DNA of 64,000 bases, from assembly GCA_003008705.1 (NCBI GenBank), contig PDUO01000056.1, forward strand, positions 3,042 through 67,041, written 5' to 3'. The translations under genes and the position numbers were made by a program. Positions 22,288 to 33,267 of the stretch are shown piece by piece. Source of the DNA: Pezicula radicicola. Its lineage: Eukaryota > Ascomycota > Leotiomycetes > Helotiales > Dermateaceae. Each line of letters begins with the position of its first letter. The first letter of the stretch is position 1. Below the pieces are notes generated by a model. It made no database searches and was not told the DNA's origin. It was given only the letters and a program-made list of their open reading frames with translations.

Positions 22288-23943
22288 ATGAACCCCGCCA
22301 TCACCGCCGAACTGTCAAAATTTGACGACGACATCCCCTTCCGTGCCGTCACAAATCACACCCAATCTACCTGGGCGCGAACCTTCCACTCCTCGCCCGA
22401 ACTCTTCATCCAACCTCAAAGCATCGCCGAAGTAGAGAAACTCGTGAATCTCGCTCGGAAATGTCGTCGGCGCATCACGACGGTAGGATGTGGGCACTCG
22501 CCTTCAGATATTACCTGCACGTCTAGCTGGCTGGTCAACCTGGATCACTTCAATAAGATCTTGTCAGTGGATAAGGAGAATTGTGTTGTGACTATGGAGA
22601 GCGGTATCCGGCTTTTCCAGATTGGTGAACAGTTGGATAAATTAGGTCTTGCTATGCCCAACTTGGGGAGTATCAACCACCAGTCAATCGCTGGTGCTAT
22701 CTCTACTGGTACCCATGGAAGTTCCCTCCGCCACGGAATCATCTCGGAATCAGTTCTCTCCCTCAAAATCACACTTGCAAATGGAAAAACTGTCGAGTGC
22801 TCTCGAACTGAAAAAGTCGACCTCTTCCGCGCCTCTTTAATTTCCCTCGGTGCTGTAGGAATAATAACAGAGATCACTTTCCAAGCCGTCCCAGCCTTCA
22901 CTCTTGCGTGGAAACAGACAGTAAATACCGACCTCTCGGCTTTCCAGTCATGGTCAACCACTCTCTTCACGCAAGCAGAATTCGTCCGCGTCTGGTGGTT
23001 CCCCTACACCCGCAGAGCCGTGACATGGACAGCAGATCATACTACTGAACCAGAAAGAGCTCCTGCACCAGCCTACTATGAAGCATGGCTCGGCTACCAC
23101 GTCTACCACAACCTCCTTTACTTTGGACAATACGTTCCCTCCATCCTCCCCTGGGTAGAATGGTTCGTCTTTGGCATGCAATATGGCTTCAAGAACGGCA
23201 CCACCACATCCGCAATCCAGAAGTCCCGCCAGGCACTGCTCATGAACTGCTTGTACTCCCAATATGTCAACGAATGGGCAATCCCTCTTGAAAAGGGCCC
23301 AGAAGCTCTTCGTCGTCTCTCCTCATGGCTCAACCACCTTCCTGAATCAGACCCTGACTACGTCCCCCACGGAATCCCATACAGCGCCGATAACCTCTAT
23401 GTCCACGCACCAGTCGAGGTTCGGGTCACAGATACCTCAATCAGCACCACACCCCGCCCACACCTCGACCCAACACGCACAGATGGTCCAACACTGTACC
23501 TAAATGCCACACTCTACCGACCCTATGACCTCGATCCCCCCTGCCGAGCACGCTACTACCAAGGCTTCGAATACCTAATGCGCGAACTAGGCGGAAAGCC
23601 CCACTGGGCCAAGAACTTCGAAACAACAGGAGCCGAAATCGAAGAAATGTATACCACGGATCTAGACGAATGGAGACACATTAGAAGCGAGAGTGATCCT
23701 GAGGGAATGTTTGTAGGAGAATGGCATAGAAGATATATTATGGGAGAAGGACCAAGATTAGCATTAGAAGAGACGGAGATTGGACGGGAGAAAGTTAGGG
23801 AGGGTGGTGTGAAGGTATTGGGTGCTATCATTGGGGAGGGGACATATGCTGAGATAGAGAAGGAGAAGTTGAATTTTGGGAGTGCTAGTGATAGTGAGGA
23901 GAGCTTTGATCATTTGAGAGCTAGTGAAGTTACGAATGCATAG
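22288..23943 (+). CDS. ALO1: D-arabinono-1,4-lactone oxidase
   Basis: A single coding exon of 551 aa from the ATG at 22288. It matches ALO1, which oxidises D-arabinono-1,4-lactone to D-erythroascorbate at the mitochondrial membrane. The N-terminal FAD-binding domain (about 30-210) carries VGCGHSPSD, where His70 is the expected covalent flavin site. GTHGSSLRHG and GAVGIIT follow. The C-terminal ALO domain includes YVNEWAIP and GGKPHWAKNF, the conserved HWAK signature. Family proteins are about 520-560 aa, so it is full length. An alternative start at 22240 would add 16 residues but lies in a probable 5' UTR intron. The last 60 residues are charged and variable. Confidence 0.94.
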   Translation: MNPAITAELSKFDDDIPFRAVTNHTQSTWARTFHSSPELFIQPQSIAEVEKLVNLARKCRRRITTVGCGHSPSDITCTSSWLVNLDHFNKILSVDKENCVVTMESGIRLFQIGEQLDKLGLAMPNLGSINHQSIAGAISTGTHGSSLRHGIISESVLSLKITLANGKTVECSRTEKVDLFRASLISLGAVGIITEITFQAVPAFTLAWKQTVNTDLSAFQSWSTTLFTQAEFVRVWWFPYTRRAVTWTADHTTEPERAPAPAYYEAWLGYHVYHNLLYFGQYVPSILPWVEWFVFGMQYGFKNGTTTSAIQKSRQALLMNCLYSQYVNEWAIPLEKGPEALRRLSSWLNHLPESDPDYVPHGIPYSADNLYVHAPVEVRVTDTSISTTPRPHLDPTRTDGPTLYLNATLYRPYDLDPPCRARYYQGFEYLMRELGGKPHWAKNFETTGAEIEEMYTTDLDEWRHIRSESDPEGMFVGEWHRRYIMGEGPRLALEETEIGREKVREGGVKVLGAIIGEGTYAEIEKEKLNFGSASDSEESFDHLRASEVTNA

Positions 23944-24939
23944 ATAGGTAAGTGAAGTAAAGGGTTTTGGTCCTGGTGGATATGTGTAAATGAGATGAGA
24001 TGAGATACGAGAGATGAATTGTTCATTCCTATTGTTAGCAGCATGGAATCCATCATGGATTAGGAAGTTTGATATCAAAAAAGACAAAAATTCGCACTTA
24101 CACTACAATATATATCCTCAACTTCTATTTATTTTCCGTAAAACAGCTCTTGAAAACTAAACTACTGTAATGATACCAATTCACAACCCAGGCTTCTCCT
24201 TCTCCTCGCTAAATCCAAAAGTACGCAAAGCTTCTAGACAGTAAATGCTTATTGTACACTAAACGAAATAGTATGAGCTTGGTGATTTGCTTGTTTCTAG
24301 ATATTTTATATATAAAGCAGCTTACGAAGTATTTTACTTAGTATCTTTCTATAGTCTTTAAACTTCGCATCTTTGCACATTTATACCGTTATTAGCGGAT
24401 ATTGAGATTTCAAACTTGTAAAACCTTCTTTGATTATGTTTCTTTGTTGATTTACTTATAGGTATACTACTTAAGATTAAGGAAAGCTGTTTACTTAAGA
24501 CACCTTAGGGGCTCACTTGTAGGTATAAAGAAGGAAAAGTCTAGAAGAGAAAAGAGGGTATACACAATAAGCTTTTATGGTGAGAACTACACTTATTTAC
24601 TACTTGAGGAAGGAGAGAGGAAAATATAGGATAGAGAAAATTGTAGTTAGGAAATTCTTTTCATATTTCCACTATTCAACAACCTATGTTACATACAGAG
24701 CGCGAAAAGATAACGCCATATACCCCAATACTCTGCTATGCCCTGATATGCTACGCCCTGTTCCATGCTTATGATCATACATATTCTTACATCTTGGTAT
24801 ACATCCATACAAGCTCCATCCTTCCTGGCACTGATAGTTGAGATAGATCATGTCAAGTCTTCCCTGAGCAATGTAATATTTTCATCCGTTAATCCCAACC
24901 AAAAGGCGGTGATGAAGGCGAATCCTTCACCACGTAAGG
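23944..24939. other. Intergenic between convergent ALO1 and SLS1 genes
   Basis: AT-rich 3' flanks of two convergent genes. No recognised gene, although there is a chance 65-aa open frame at 24577. Confidence 0.5.
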
Positions 24940-27678
24940 TTACTCATCTCCCTTTTCCTGATCCTCAGTCTTAACAGGGTCGGGCTCTGGTCTTCCAGAG
25001 AAGTCAACTCGCTTGGCAAAGAATTTGTATCCAAAGCGTTCAGGAATCTCGTCTGGCGGGAGGTGGATAAAACGTATATACGGCGAATTGATCTTTTTTA
25101 TATTGAATGGTCCAGGGGCGTCACTGACAGTCTTCGCTAATTCAAACGCAGCCTCCATAAAAGACTCAGATTCGCTTTCCTCTGTAACTTCTATCTTCGG
25201 CGACGGATTATGCATGGGTGTGCGTCGTGGTCGAAGGCGAAGTTCACCTCGATCGGCACCTGCTTTGCCGGCTTGAATACTGGTATAAATGAGGGTCCAG
25301 CCACAGTAGTTTAGTAACAAATTGGTGCGGAATTCGTGACCGGTGTAGAGGTACTCAACATCGACAGCTGGGCTATCAGGATCTAGTAGTTCTGGACCTG
25401 CAGATTTATCACAGAGGTGTTTATCGATTGGCAAGATGAGCTTAGGAGGTGTTTGTGGTATTCCGTTTGTCACACTTGACTTCGTTACAAACTCTTCAAT
25501 TGCCTTTACGCGATCAGGAAACTGTAAACGACATGTTGTCTCTTGTGAAAATCGAAGATCTACGGCTTGATCTGGCATCATTAGATCGGAGTTGTGGGTC
25601 GTAAGTTTTGCTATGACATCTCTAAGCTCCATCTCCTGCGTTTCAGGCTGCACGGAAAAGCGCATTTCGATTGGAGGGTACGCCTTCAGTCCATCATAAC
25701 CGACTGTTTTGGAACGACGATTTTGAGCCCAAGGCGATGGCTGGAATTTCATGACAATAGACTGTGAGTCCTCCGCGTAAAGACGACTTGCTGAACGAAG
25801 GATACGAGACAGATTCGGGATAGTCGGGCAAAAAGTGTGCATATTTCCTGCGTGTAGGGAATTTTCTGCCGGGTGCATTTGCATAGCTTCAGTGCCAGGC
25901 CCACTGTGCAAGTATTTCCCCAGAAGGACGGAAGAGAGTGTAAAATGACGCCGGGCCCAATGCTGGTTTTTTTCGTCTGCTGGAAGTTTGCCATCTTTCT
26001 TTCCCATTAGGGGGGCGAAATGAAGTGCGACTTTGGGTTTAGGCTCATCCTGCTCGGACTGAGATTCACCCTGATCTTTTGGCACTAGAATTGAGGCCTG
26101 TTTTTGCGACTCCTCTTCGTAGTCAATCTTTTTGGGAACGGCAGAGGTGAACCTAGTCCACTCGCGGAGTCTATCAAGCCAGTTCAGACCTGAAGTTGGT
26201 TCAAACTTGACGAAACTCCCTCGAGGAGAGTTGCCTATTACTGCACAACCCAGTTTGTTCTCTGCCCGTTCTGCAACTATTACAGAGTCTAAAAGAAGCT
26301 GCTTAGTTATATCCACACGGTTTGAGAGACCAGAGTCTGTGTCATCAACAAAAGATACTCGATACTAGTTATACTATTAATATCGTGAGAGAAAAGGAGT
26401 GATGGTGATGAGCATACCTTTTGTTTGCCATCTGAATAGTCTGTAGCAATGTCGGCACCTACAAGCTGACTGAGGTGAGAAAGCACTCCTGAGTTTCCCA
26501 AGGTCTCCTTGACGATCTTCCTTCGATCGGCATGATTTCGACCGTTGACAAGTACCTTTAAGTTAATGGCCGAGGTTTTGATATTTCCCACCACCCTTTG
26601 AATTTCGGAGACAATAGCATCTGCTCTCGCTCTGGTCGATGTTATCCTCACAATACCTCGGGACCGAGAGGCTTCAATCTTTTCTTCTGATAGAAGTCTT
26701 TGACTAATACTACGGAGCGGCGAAATGGTACCCTCTGCGATTCATATCAGTATCTGGATTACAACACATCGAAGTTTTCAACTTACTCAGGAGCCAGTCC
26801 AGTTGACTTTGAGGCATAGAAATCTCAATTTCTCCCTGGCCTTCTTGCACTTCTGGAACTGTTACTGACCAACAACCTCGGACTAATAGTAGAGCGAGAC
26901 GCTCCTTCTTGGTAAGCTGTTCGAGTTTGTAGTACCCTCGGCTTACGCTTGTGTTGAATTTATCAATGGATGCAGAGAGACCTGGCATCCACAAAGATGT
27001 CTCAGCACTGGACTGTTGATCTACATCGCTAGAATTTCCTGGCATGGCCTTGCTACTATGAGCATCAATGTATCGGGCGAGTTGAAGAACCGTAAATCCA
27101 TCAGTCAATTGCTCCATGAGCGCATCAAAAGCCCCCCAATCTTTGAGCTGCGGGTCTTTCGGTTTGAGCTCGGTGATGTTGTCCATAACCTCCTGATGTC
27201 CAGCCAAGCCTCTTTCGCTATCTAGTCTAGCCAATATATCAACCTTCTCCGCCGCTTCAGCCTCAGGGATATCAGGAGCCTTTGCATAGTGCGTTCCAAA
27301 CTCTCGGAGGACAATAACTTTTCCTTTTTCTCCCAAAGTATCCACACTCAAATCCTCATTTTGCTCTCGAATCATCTGTCCCTTATATCCATACACACGT
27401 CCAAGGGGATGTTCGGACAATCCAGGTCGTGCTGAGTTTAACGGTCGGTATATGGCTGGATACAATGGTGGAGACTTGACCGTTGAAGTCGCATCCTCAG
27501 AAGGTGTGCCATTCTTGTTTTGTCTCTCCCTATCTTGCTCCTCTCTCGGACTCCAATGTATACTCCGAATATTGGTCGACAGAAATGCGGATTGGGCTCT
27601 AGACGGCGCTGAGCGCTGTGCCAGACGTAGCCGACATCTCAAGCATATATGCGGGCTTGAGACTGCTCTGACAATCAT
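24940..27678 (-). CDS. SLS1: SLS1-like mitochondrial inner-membrane regulator
   Basis: Three exons, 27678-26787, 26734-26418 and 26364-24940, all in phase, give 877 aa. The N-terminus is Arg/Ser-rich without acidic residues, like a mitochondrial presequence. Next comes the fungal SLS1 N-terminal region, with VDTLGEKGKVIVLREFG, KVDILARLDSERGL and a following helical domain (DGFTVLQLARYI). The middle carries a KH-like segment (RITSTRARADAI, LVGADIATDY). The long C-terminal domain has LLLNYCGWTLIYTSIQ and ends near GYKFFAKRVDFSG. Yeast Sls1 binds the inner membrane and couples mitochondrial transcription to translation, notably for cytochrome oxidase. The yeast protein is shorter; filamentous-fungal versions are usually of this larger size. 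It is divergent from NSE3 with about 266 bp between start codons. Confidence 0.85.
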
Positions 27679-27944
27679 GTATGCGGCGACTAGAAATTCG
27701 AGATGGTTGAAAGCATCTGGAGCTTCACGAATAGCAACCTCAGGAATTTTTTGGTGTACGTCGGTTAAATCTCGGTCCTTAAATCATTGCGAAGTCCAAT
27801 TCAACGCGTCTCCCCCTTCGAAGTCGCGTCTCTAGAATATCAATTTGCGCAAATTCAGTCTCTTTGCTAGATAACTATCTACTCGTACCACATATATGAG
27901 GATTCCCAGAAACAAAATCAGTTGACAATTCACACATCGCCATA
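27679..27944. promoter_or_regulatory. Short bidirectional promoter between SLS1 and NSE3
   Basis: The 266 bp between two divergent start codons must hold both promoters and 5' UTRs. No specific site was assigned. Confidence 0.55.
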
Positions 27945-29072
27945 ATGGCACCTCCATCACGAAAGCGCCGCGCAGTAAGTCTCCTCCTTGATTTCAACCA
28001 CTCCCATCCTCTAACCAAATCCAGAAACCAGAATCAGCGGAAGATTCAGACGAAGATGTCCCGCAAAATACCCAGCGACGACGACACGAACCAGTTTCTG
28101 ACGACGAAGATGAGGAAGACGAAGAACAAGATATGGAGGGAGATGGGGACATGGATGGGGACAACCGGGTTCAAGTCGTCAAGAAGTTCGTGAGATATGC
28201 ATTGGCTTGTGAATTTGCGAGGCAGCCCATTACGAGAGCTGGTGTCAGAGAAAAAGGTTCGACTTTCAGCTCTATTGCGCTGCAATATTCTGATATAATT
28301 CAGTGCTTCCCAAAAATCGCGGCGCTTTCAAACAGTATTTTGACGACACACAGAAAGAGCTGCGGGATAAGTTTGGTATGGAAATGGTGCCATTGCCGGC
28401 GAGGGAAAAGATTTTGATCCGAGAAAAGATTGGTAGGTAATCATACATTTTTCACGTAACGATATTCTAATTTGCTTTGTAGCGGCTCAGAAAACGAGCG
28501 GAAAGATGAAAGGAACGGCTTCGTATATCCTCACAAGCGTTCTTCCTACAAGGTATCGCACACCCGCTATAGTACCCCCATCCATCGTAGAGAGTCCAGC
28601 GGCCGAAGCAACGTACATTGCCTTATATACAACCGTTATCTCCCTCATATCTCTTAATGGTGGCTCGCTCTCAGACCTCAAACTTGATCGATACCTAACA
28701 CGCATGAACGCTGAAACAATGATGGGAACGGAGAAAAAAGATTTAATGTTAAAGAAGATGGAAAGACAAGGATATATCTTCAAGACCGTTGATAATCAAG
28801 GTGATGAACAAATGACAGAGTATCATGTTGGACCAAGAGGCAAGGTGGAAGTTGGCAATCAAGGGATCAAGGGACTAGTGACGGAAGTCTATGGGGAGAG
28901 TGCGCCTGACGATCTTCACAAAAAGATCCATAGCAGCTTGGGGATGGACATGGTGAATATCCGGGAATTGGAAGACGGCGTGGCTGAGCAGGAAGATGCG
29001 CCTGGGGCTGGGGAAGGAAGCAACCAAAGGTCTGGGAGAAGGCGGAGGGCTGATTCAGATGACGATGAATGA
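27945..29072 (+). CDS. NSE3: SMC5/6 complex subunit NSE3 (MAGE domain)
   Basis: Four exons: 27945-27974, 28025-28256, 28304-28432 and 28483-29072. All phases agree, giving 326 aa; introns are 47-50 bp. After an acidic N-terminal stretch (SDEDV, then about ten Asp/Glu) comes the MAGE homology domain: VVKKFVRYALACEF, REKVLPKNRGAF, LRDKFGMEMVPLP and SYILTSVLP. A second winged-helix half contains DRYLTRM, then KKMERQGYIFK and GPRGKVEVG. Nse3 pairs with Nse1 and Nse4 in the SMC5/6 complex, which acts in recombinational repair and chromosome segregation in the nucleus. The C-tail (Arg/Asp rich) is typical. The first exon encodes only ten residues, so ORF-based calling would miss the true start. Confidence 0.9.
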
Positions 29073-29677
29073 TCGCCGGCAACCTAAATATGTTGTTCTA
29101 CTTGGGAGAGACAGCCGTTCCACGAGTTACATGTGGATACGGCGTCCGGCGTTCAGGACATACCTTTGTAACGATTGAAATGTTGCCAATGCAGGTACAG
29201 GCTGTGACTCGTTATTATGAGTCTGACAGTGAGCGCGAGCATAGATTCAGACCAGTTATCGAGATATCAAAGGAGAACCCACACCGCTAAAGTCACAGCA
29301 ATAGCTAGTCAAAAGTGCCTCACGGTACTACCTAGTTGAGCCAATGCCACTGATCTTCATGTTGTGTTCTATGCCAGCGCTATTCTAGTTGGAGTTGCTG
29401 CAGGGAGCAGCCGTAATAATGCCCCAGACGGTTAGCATAGGCGTCTTTGGACCCTAGTCGTCTATTATTGCTCTTCGTGACATGTTAACTGCCTTCCGAT
29501 ACACAAGAGGCAACGCGCCTCCCATCTGTCCACCAGTTTTCGAAGGAGTTTCGTGCACGAGGTCATGTATCTCCCATCCAGCATGATCCAACATAGCCAA
29601 TCCCAACCAACTCCAGCACACTATTCCCAAATCCTTTGCTTCAAATGGTACACACGGCCAACTGTTCATCTCCATGC
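29073..29677. other. Intergenic between convergent NSE3 and the SF3b subunit gene
   Basis: Three short open frames occur here (a 73-aa plus frame at 29069, 75-aa frames at 29454 and 29553), none resembling a family I know. Likely UTR and spacer. Confidence 0.45.
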
Positions 29678-29999
29678 TCAATCCTGTACCTCCGGAGGCT
29701 TTCCAACAGGTTGGATCATCTTCTCAATCATTTGCGCGCGCACTCTCTCCCGCGTATCGCCCATACCAATGCTCATGTAGCTCAACAGAGGTGGATGTCC
29801 GACGTAACTGGCATAACTATCGCGCTGGATATTGGACGTCCACTCAAACTTTGTCGTGTCGGCATGTCCGGTTCCTACGTATCGAGCTTGGAGTTGCTCG
29901 AGCTGTTGCTGAGAGCGGAGTTTGTCGGCCTGCTTTGTGTTAGTTTTGTGATTTTTGTATGAGAAGAGAATATGGGAAGTGAAAGGGGGAACATACCAT
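29678..29999 (-). CDS. Splicing factor 3b subunit 5 (SF3b10)
   Basis: Two exons: the start codon alone at 29999-29997, then 29929-29678, after a 67-bp intron (GTATGT donor, GCAG acceptor). The product is 84 aa, against 86 in human. It has the family core with QLEQLQARYVGTGHADTTKF, followed by RDSYASYVGH, RVRAQMIEKM and a QPVGKPPE end. SF3b10 is a component of the SF3b complex of the U2 snRNP and helps recognise the branch site in the nucleus. The start is unusual because only ATG precedes the intron. An upstream in-frame extension of 67 codons exists (ATG at 30200), but known homologues start exactly here. Confidence 0.88.
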
Positions 30000-30446
30000 T
30001 CTTGCGATTGGCTTGATGCGTATGCTTCGACTTGACTCTTCTGCACGTCTCGTAGGTTGACCTCTGGAAAGGTTCCGTGTTTGGGAGACTTCTTCGACTC
30101 TAATCGGAACTTCGCTGTAATGATATTCCGTGTATGGCGCTAGTGAAGCTGGTTGCTGGAGAGGTTGTCTGTGTCTGGCTATCCATTCATGTACCATCAA
30201 ACTTCGTTACCACCGTGTTGAAGTAAAATATTGAAGTCAATTTACTTATATCCCTCATTGCAGCACCTAAAGATAACCCGTTCCCCGTCTGTCCTTTCGT
30301 TGGAGCACGTGACCAATAAAGCCTAGATTCGACGTCTTGGGAAAGTGTCTAGCTTCGAGTGGCAAGTAGGTCTCCATATATACGTAGGTTTGATACCTCA
30401 TTTCAGTGGCTGAACTTTCTCCAGAGGCTACAACATCGAGGCAAAT
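30000..30446. promoter_or_regulatory. Divergent promoter region
   Basis: Lies between the start of the SF3b10 gene (minus) and the zinc-finger-like gene (plus). Nothing specific is identified apart from the open frame continuing upstream of SF3b10. Confidence 0.45.
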
Positions 30447-31831
30447 ATGCCGAGCGCTATTGATCCTCTCTCACTGGACAGCAAATTTCGCCAGAGAGAC
30501 CTATTGAATGAAGATATAGAAGCTCTATCGCAATCCATTGGCCAAACTAGAGATACTTGCAGTGCACAGTGTAATACAGCACTCTCAGAATGCACAAAGC
30601 ATCTAACTGCCATCATCGAAGCATATCGCTTGTATTATCTGAACCCTGGCCCAGGAAGATGGCACTCAAACCTTCACGCGTACCATGAAGATCTTCAAGC
30701 AATGTTTGACCAGGACTCTTCTTTCACTTTAGAAGATATCCAAGCTAGAGCTATGCAAGAACTCCGTCAACATACGAAGCAGGAGCTCTGTACACCCAAT
30801 TCATCCGACCCGAAGCCCGTAGCCGAAAATAAGCTTACAACTTCTCATATGCTTGACGACGGTGTTCCTCTTGACGACTGCGTAAACCAGTACCTTAATG
30901 GCCTTTCCCAGCAATCCCCAGATGAAGAGACGGCACGTTTCCTTTACGACCTCCAGACCGCTTCCAGCTGGGAAGAACGCACCCAACTCTACATTCGCCA
31001 CTACTGCACCCCCGTTGCCACTGACTCTCCCAAAGTCGTGAATTTCAAGGCTAAATATGCACGGTATTTCCAAGAAGGGGGCTCTCATGATGAAGTAATT
31101 GCTGCCATGAAGTCTGAAGCGGAAGGTAGCAAATACGCTGCTGTGAGAGGACTCCAAAAGGAACTCGAAATATTACAGATGGGAAAATCGGCACACATCA
31201 AATCCCAAGCTCGTAAGGCCGAGAAAGACCAAAAGATGAAAGATGCATCGCCAGCGGCCGAACCGGAGACCGCGACATGTAGTTTCTCTGGGTGTGATCA
31301 AAAAGTCACATTGGAGGATGAGGATTTTGGAGGTCCTGTTGAGTGTGCTTTGTGTGATTGGCTATCTCAGAAAGTAGAAAAAAGCCCCAGAACATTTTAT
31401 TGTTCGAAGGAACACGCAGAGCAAGATTTTGTAAGTATTCCATTGCTTCACGTTGAAAGGACGCAAGACTGACATATTTATATTAGGCATACCATGATCG
31501 TCAGCGTCATACTTGCATCAGTGGTAATGCTTGCTATTATTACCCGTTTCCTCCACCTCAAGACGGGGTCACGGCTGGTGGCGTGTGTCCTGATTGCATA
31601 TCGCAGAATCAGATAAGCTACTTCTGCTCTCAGTTCTGCTTTAGAAAGAACGTGGTATGTGTTTCTCTAACCCCAGCCCCCCTCCCCCTCTTTCCATCCA
31701 GAAGAAAGACGACTAATTTTGAGTAGTCTACTCACCGAGCATCTTCTCGCTGTGGAGATGGATTCGATTACCGCGCAAGTTTAGAGATGTTCGAGCCGAG
31801 TCCCGAAATGGTTCTTGAGGCAAATGTATAA
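30447..31831 (+). CDS. Conserved hypothetical protein with Cys-rich zinc-finger-like C-terminus
   Basis: Exons 30447-31430, 31487-31654 and 31727-31831 (all phase 0) give 418 aa. The N-terminal 270 residues are mainly alpha-helical, charged and Gln-rich, with no recognised domain. The C-terminal part is Cys/His-rich: CSFSGCDQ, then CALCDW, FYCSKEHAEQ, RQRHTC, CPDC and YFCSQFCF, spaced like a pair of MYND- or treble-clef-type zinc fingers. The pattern CxxC ... YCSxEH resembles MYND but is not a clean match. It may be a nucleic-acid- or protein-binding factor; I do not recognise the family. Splice sites are GTAAGT and GTATGT with standard acceptors. Confidence 0.72.
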
Positions 31832-33267
31832 AGTGGCAGTTTGTTGTCGCGTTGCTGTACTGTACGGATATAGACACAGTGTGTGCTAAGCAGCCCAAAA
31901 GTCAGAGAATATTTGCTATAGGCATGCATGAAAAGCTGTTAATGCAGCTGCCAGCATATCAAATAACGAAACCCTTCGAAAACTCTTGTATTCTAGAGCA
32001 ATTTCCGAATCCGAGATAAACGACACTTTGGGAAGTGAATTGAGGATTGGACAGAACCAAGAAGCAGAAAAGAGTTGTGGGAAGTTACTTCACTTCACAA
32101 GAATAAGCGTACCAAATATCAAAATTGGGCATTTAGAGACTCCCATAATGTCTAATACAACTCTTATGCGCTCGCTGGCTGTGAGTTTTAGACCCACACT
32201 GACTGAACCTACTCTACTTATAGATAGCCATTGAGACTTGAGACTCAGCCATCCTATACAACCTTTCATCGCTTTGGGTACTGTAAAAAGACGAAAAAGG
32301 GATCAACTCGATGAAAACAATACAACGTAAAGCACAACTATGAAAGTATCTAGTTCCCCAAGCGAGATGGACGCTGGTGTTTCCCATCCTATCAATCTTA
32401 GGGGTACCTGAAATTCGCCACGAACTATCTTCATCCGCACGCAGGGCTACCTAAGCAGAGTGGCTTGAATGAGACGAACACTTTCTATTTTCTGCGCATG
32501 AAAAAGAGCATAAAGGTTGAAGCCTTCAGGGTCCACGCATGCGAACAGCCGAGTAATGATCGGTGACCACTCCTCTTCCTCCGACGGAAGACCGAGAAAA
32601 GAGAAAGACTAGTACTACCGTTCCCATATTTCCGTTGAACGACACGCGTAATATCGAGTAATGGTGACATGGCGAGCTCTTCTCTCGTGCACAACACTTA
32701 CATCCTGGCCAGTGAAGACTGTGAAGTGGCGACGACGAGCCCTTGGGGGGTGGTCACAGTGGTTGAGTTGGTTGCGCCGAAAGAAGGCTGAGACGACACG
32801 ACCAAATCGAGGCTGTGCAGTCGGACGCTCTTGGCAAAATTGACTTCTTGAAACATCGGATCAAACAACCACCACCAACGAAACAAAAAGATCAAGAGGA
32901 CCGCAACTCTAATTTGATTATTGTTGTGATCTCCCTCTAAGCACCACGATTTTCAACTCCTGACTGTTCCATCATAGAAAAACACAGACGTTGTTTACCT
33001 ATCTTTACCCCCGAAGTCGTCAACAACTTCAAAATCAGGCTGCAGCCTTGGTCCTTCGTCCCACTTGCCTGAAAAGCAACCGCTCGCCCGGCATCCGAGA
33101 GCACCTGCAGCCTTGCTTGCAACCCCCTATCACTATCAGCCAACTACTACCTCAAGTCACTTGCTGTGCTGCACCAGCTGTGCCACAACAACAAATCATA
33201 GACCTCGTTGTCTTCAACTACAGTACAGCTTCGAATAGCCCAATCCACCGAACAATAGTCCGCAGCC
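31832..33267. other. Intergenic and long 5' region of the VHS-GAT gene
   Basis: No gene recognised in about 1.4 kb; open frames are 60-108 aa and overlapping in several frames. The right part (32850-33267) is rich in CAAC/ACAA and probably holds the promoter and a long 5' UTR. Confidence 0.45.
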
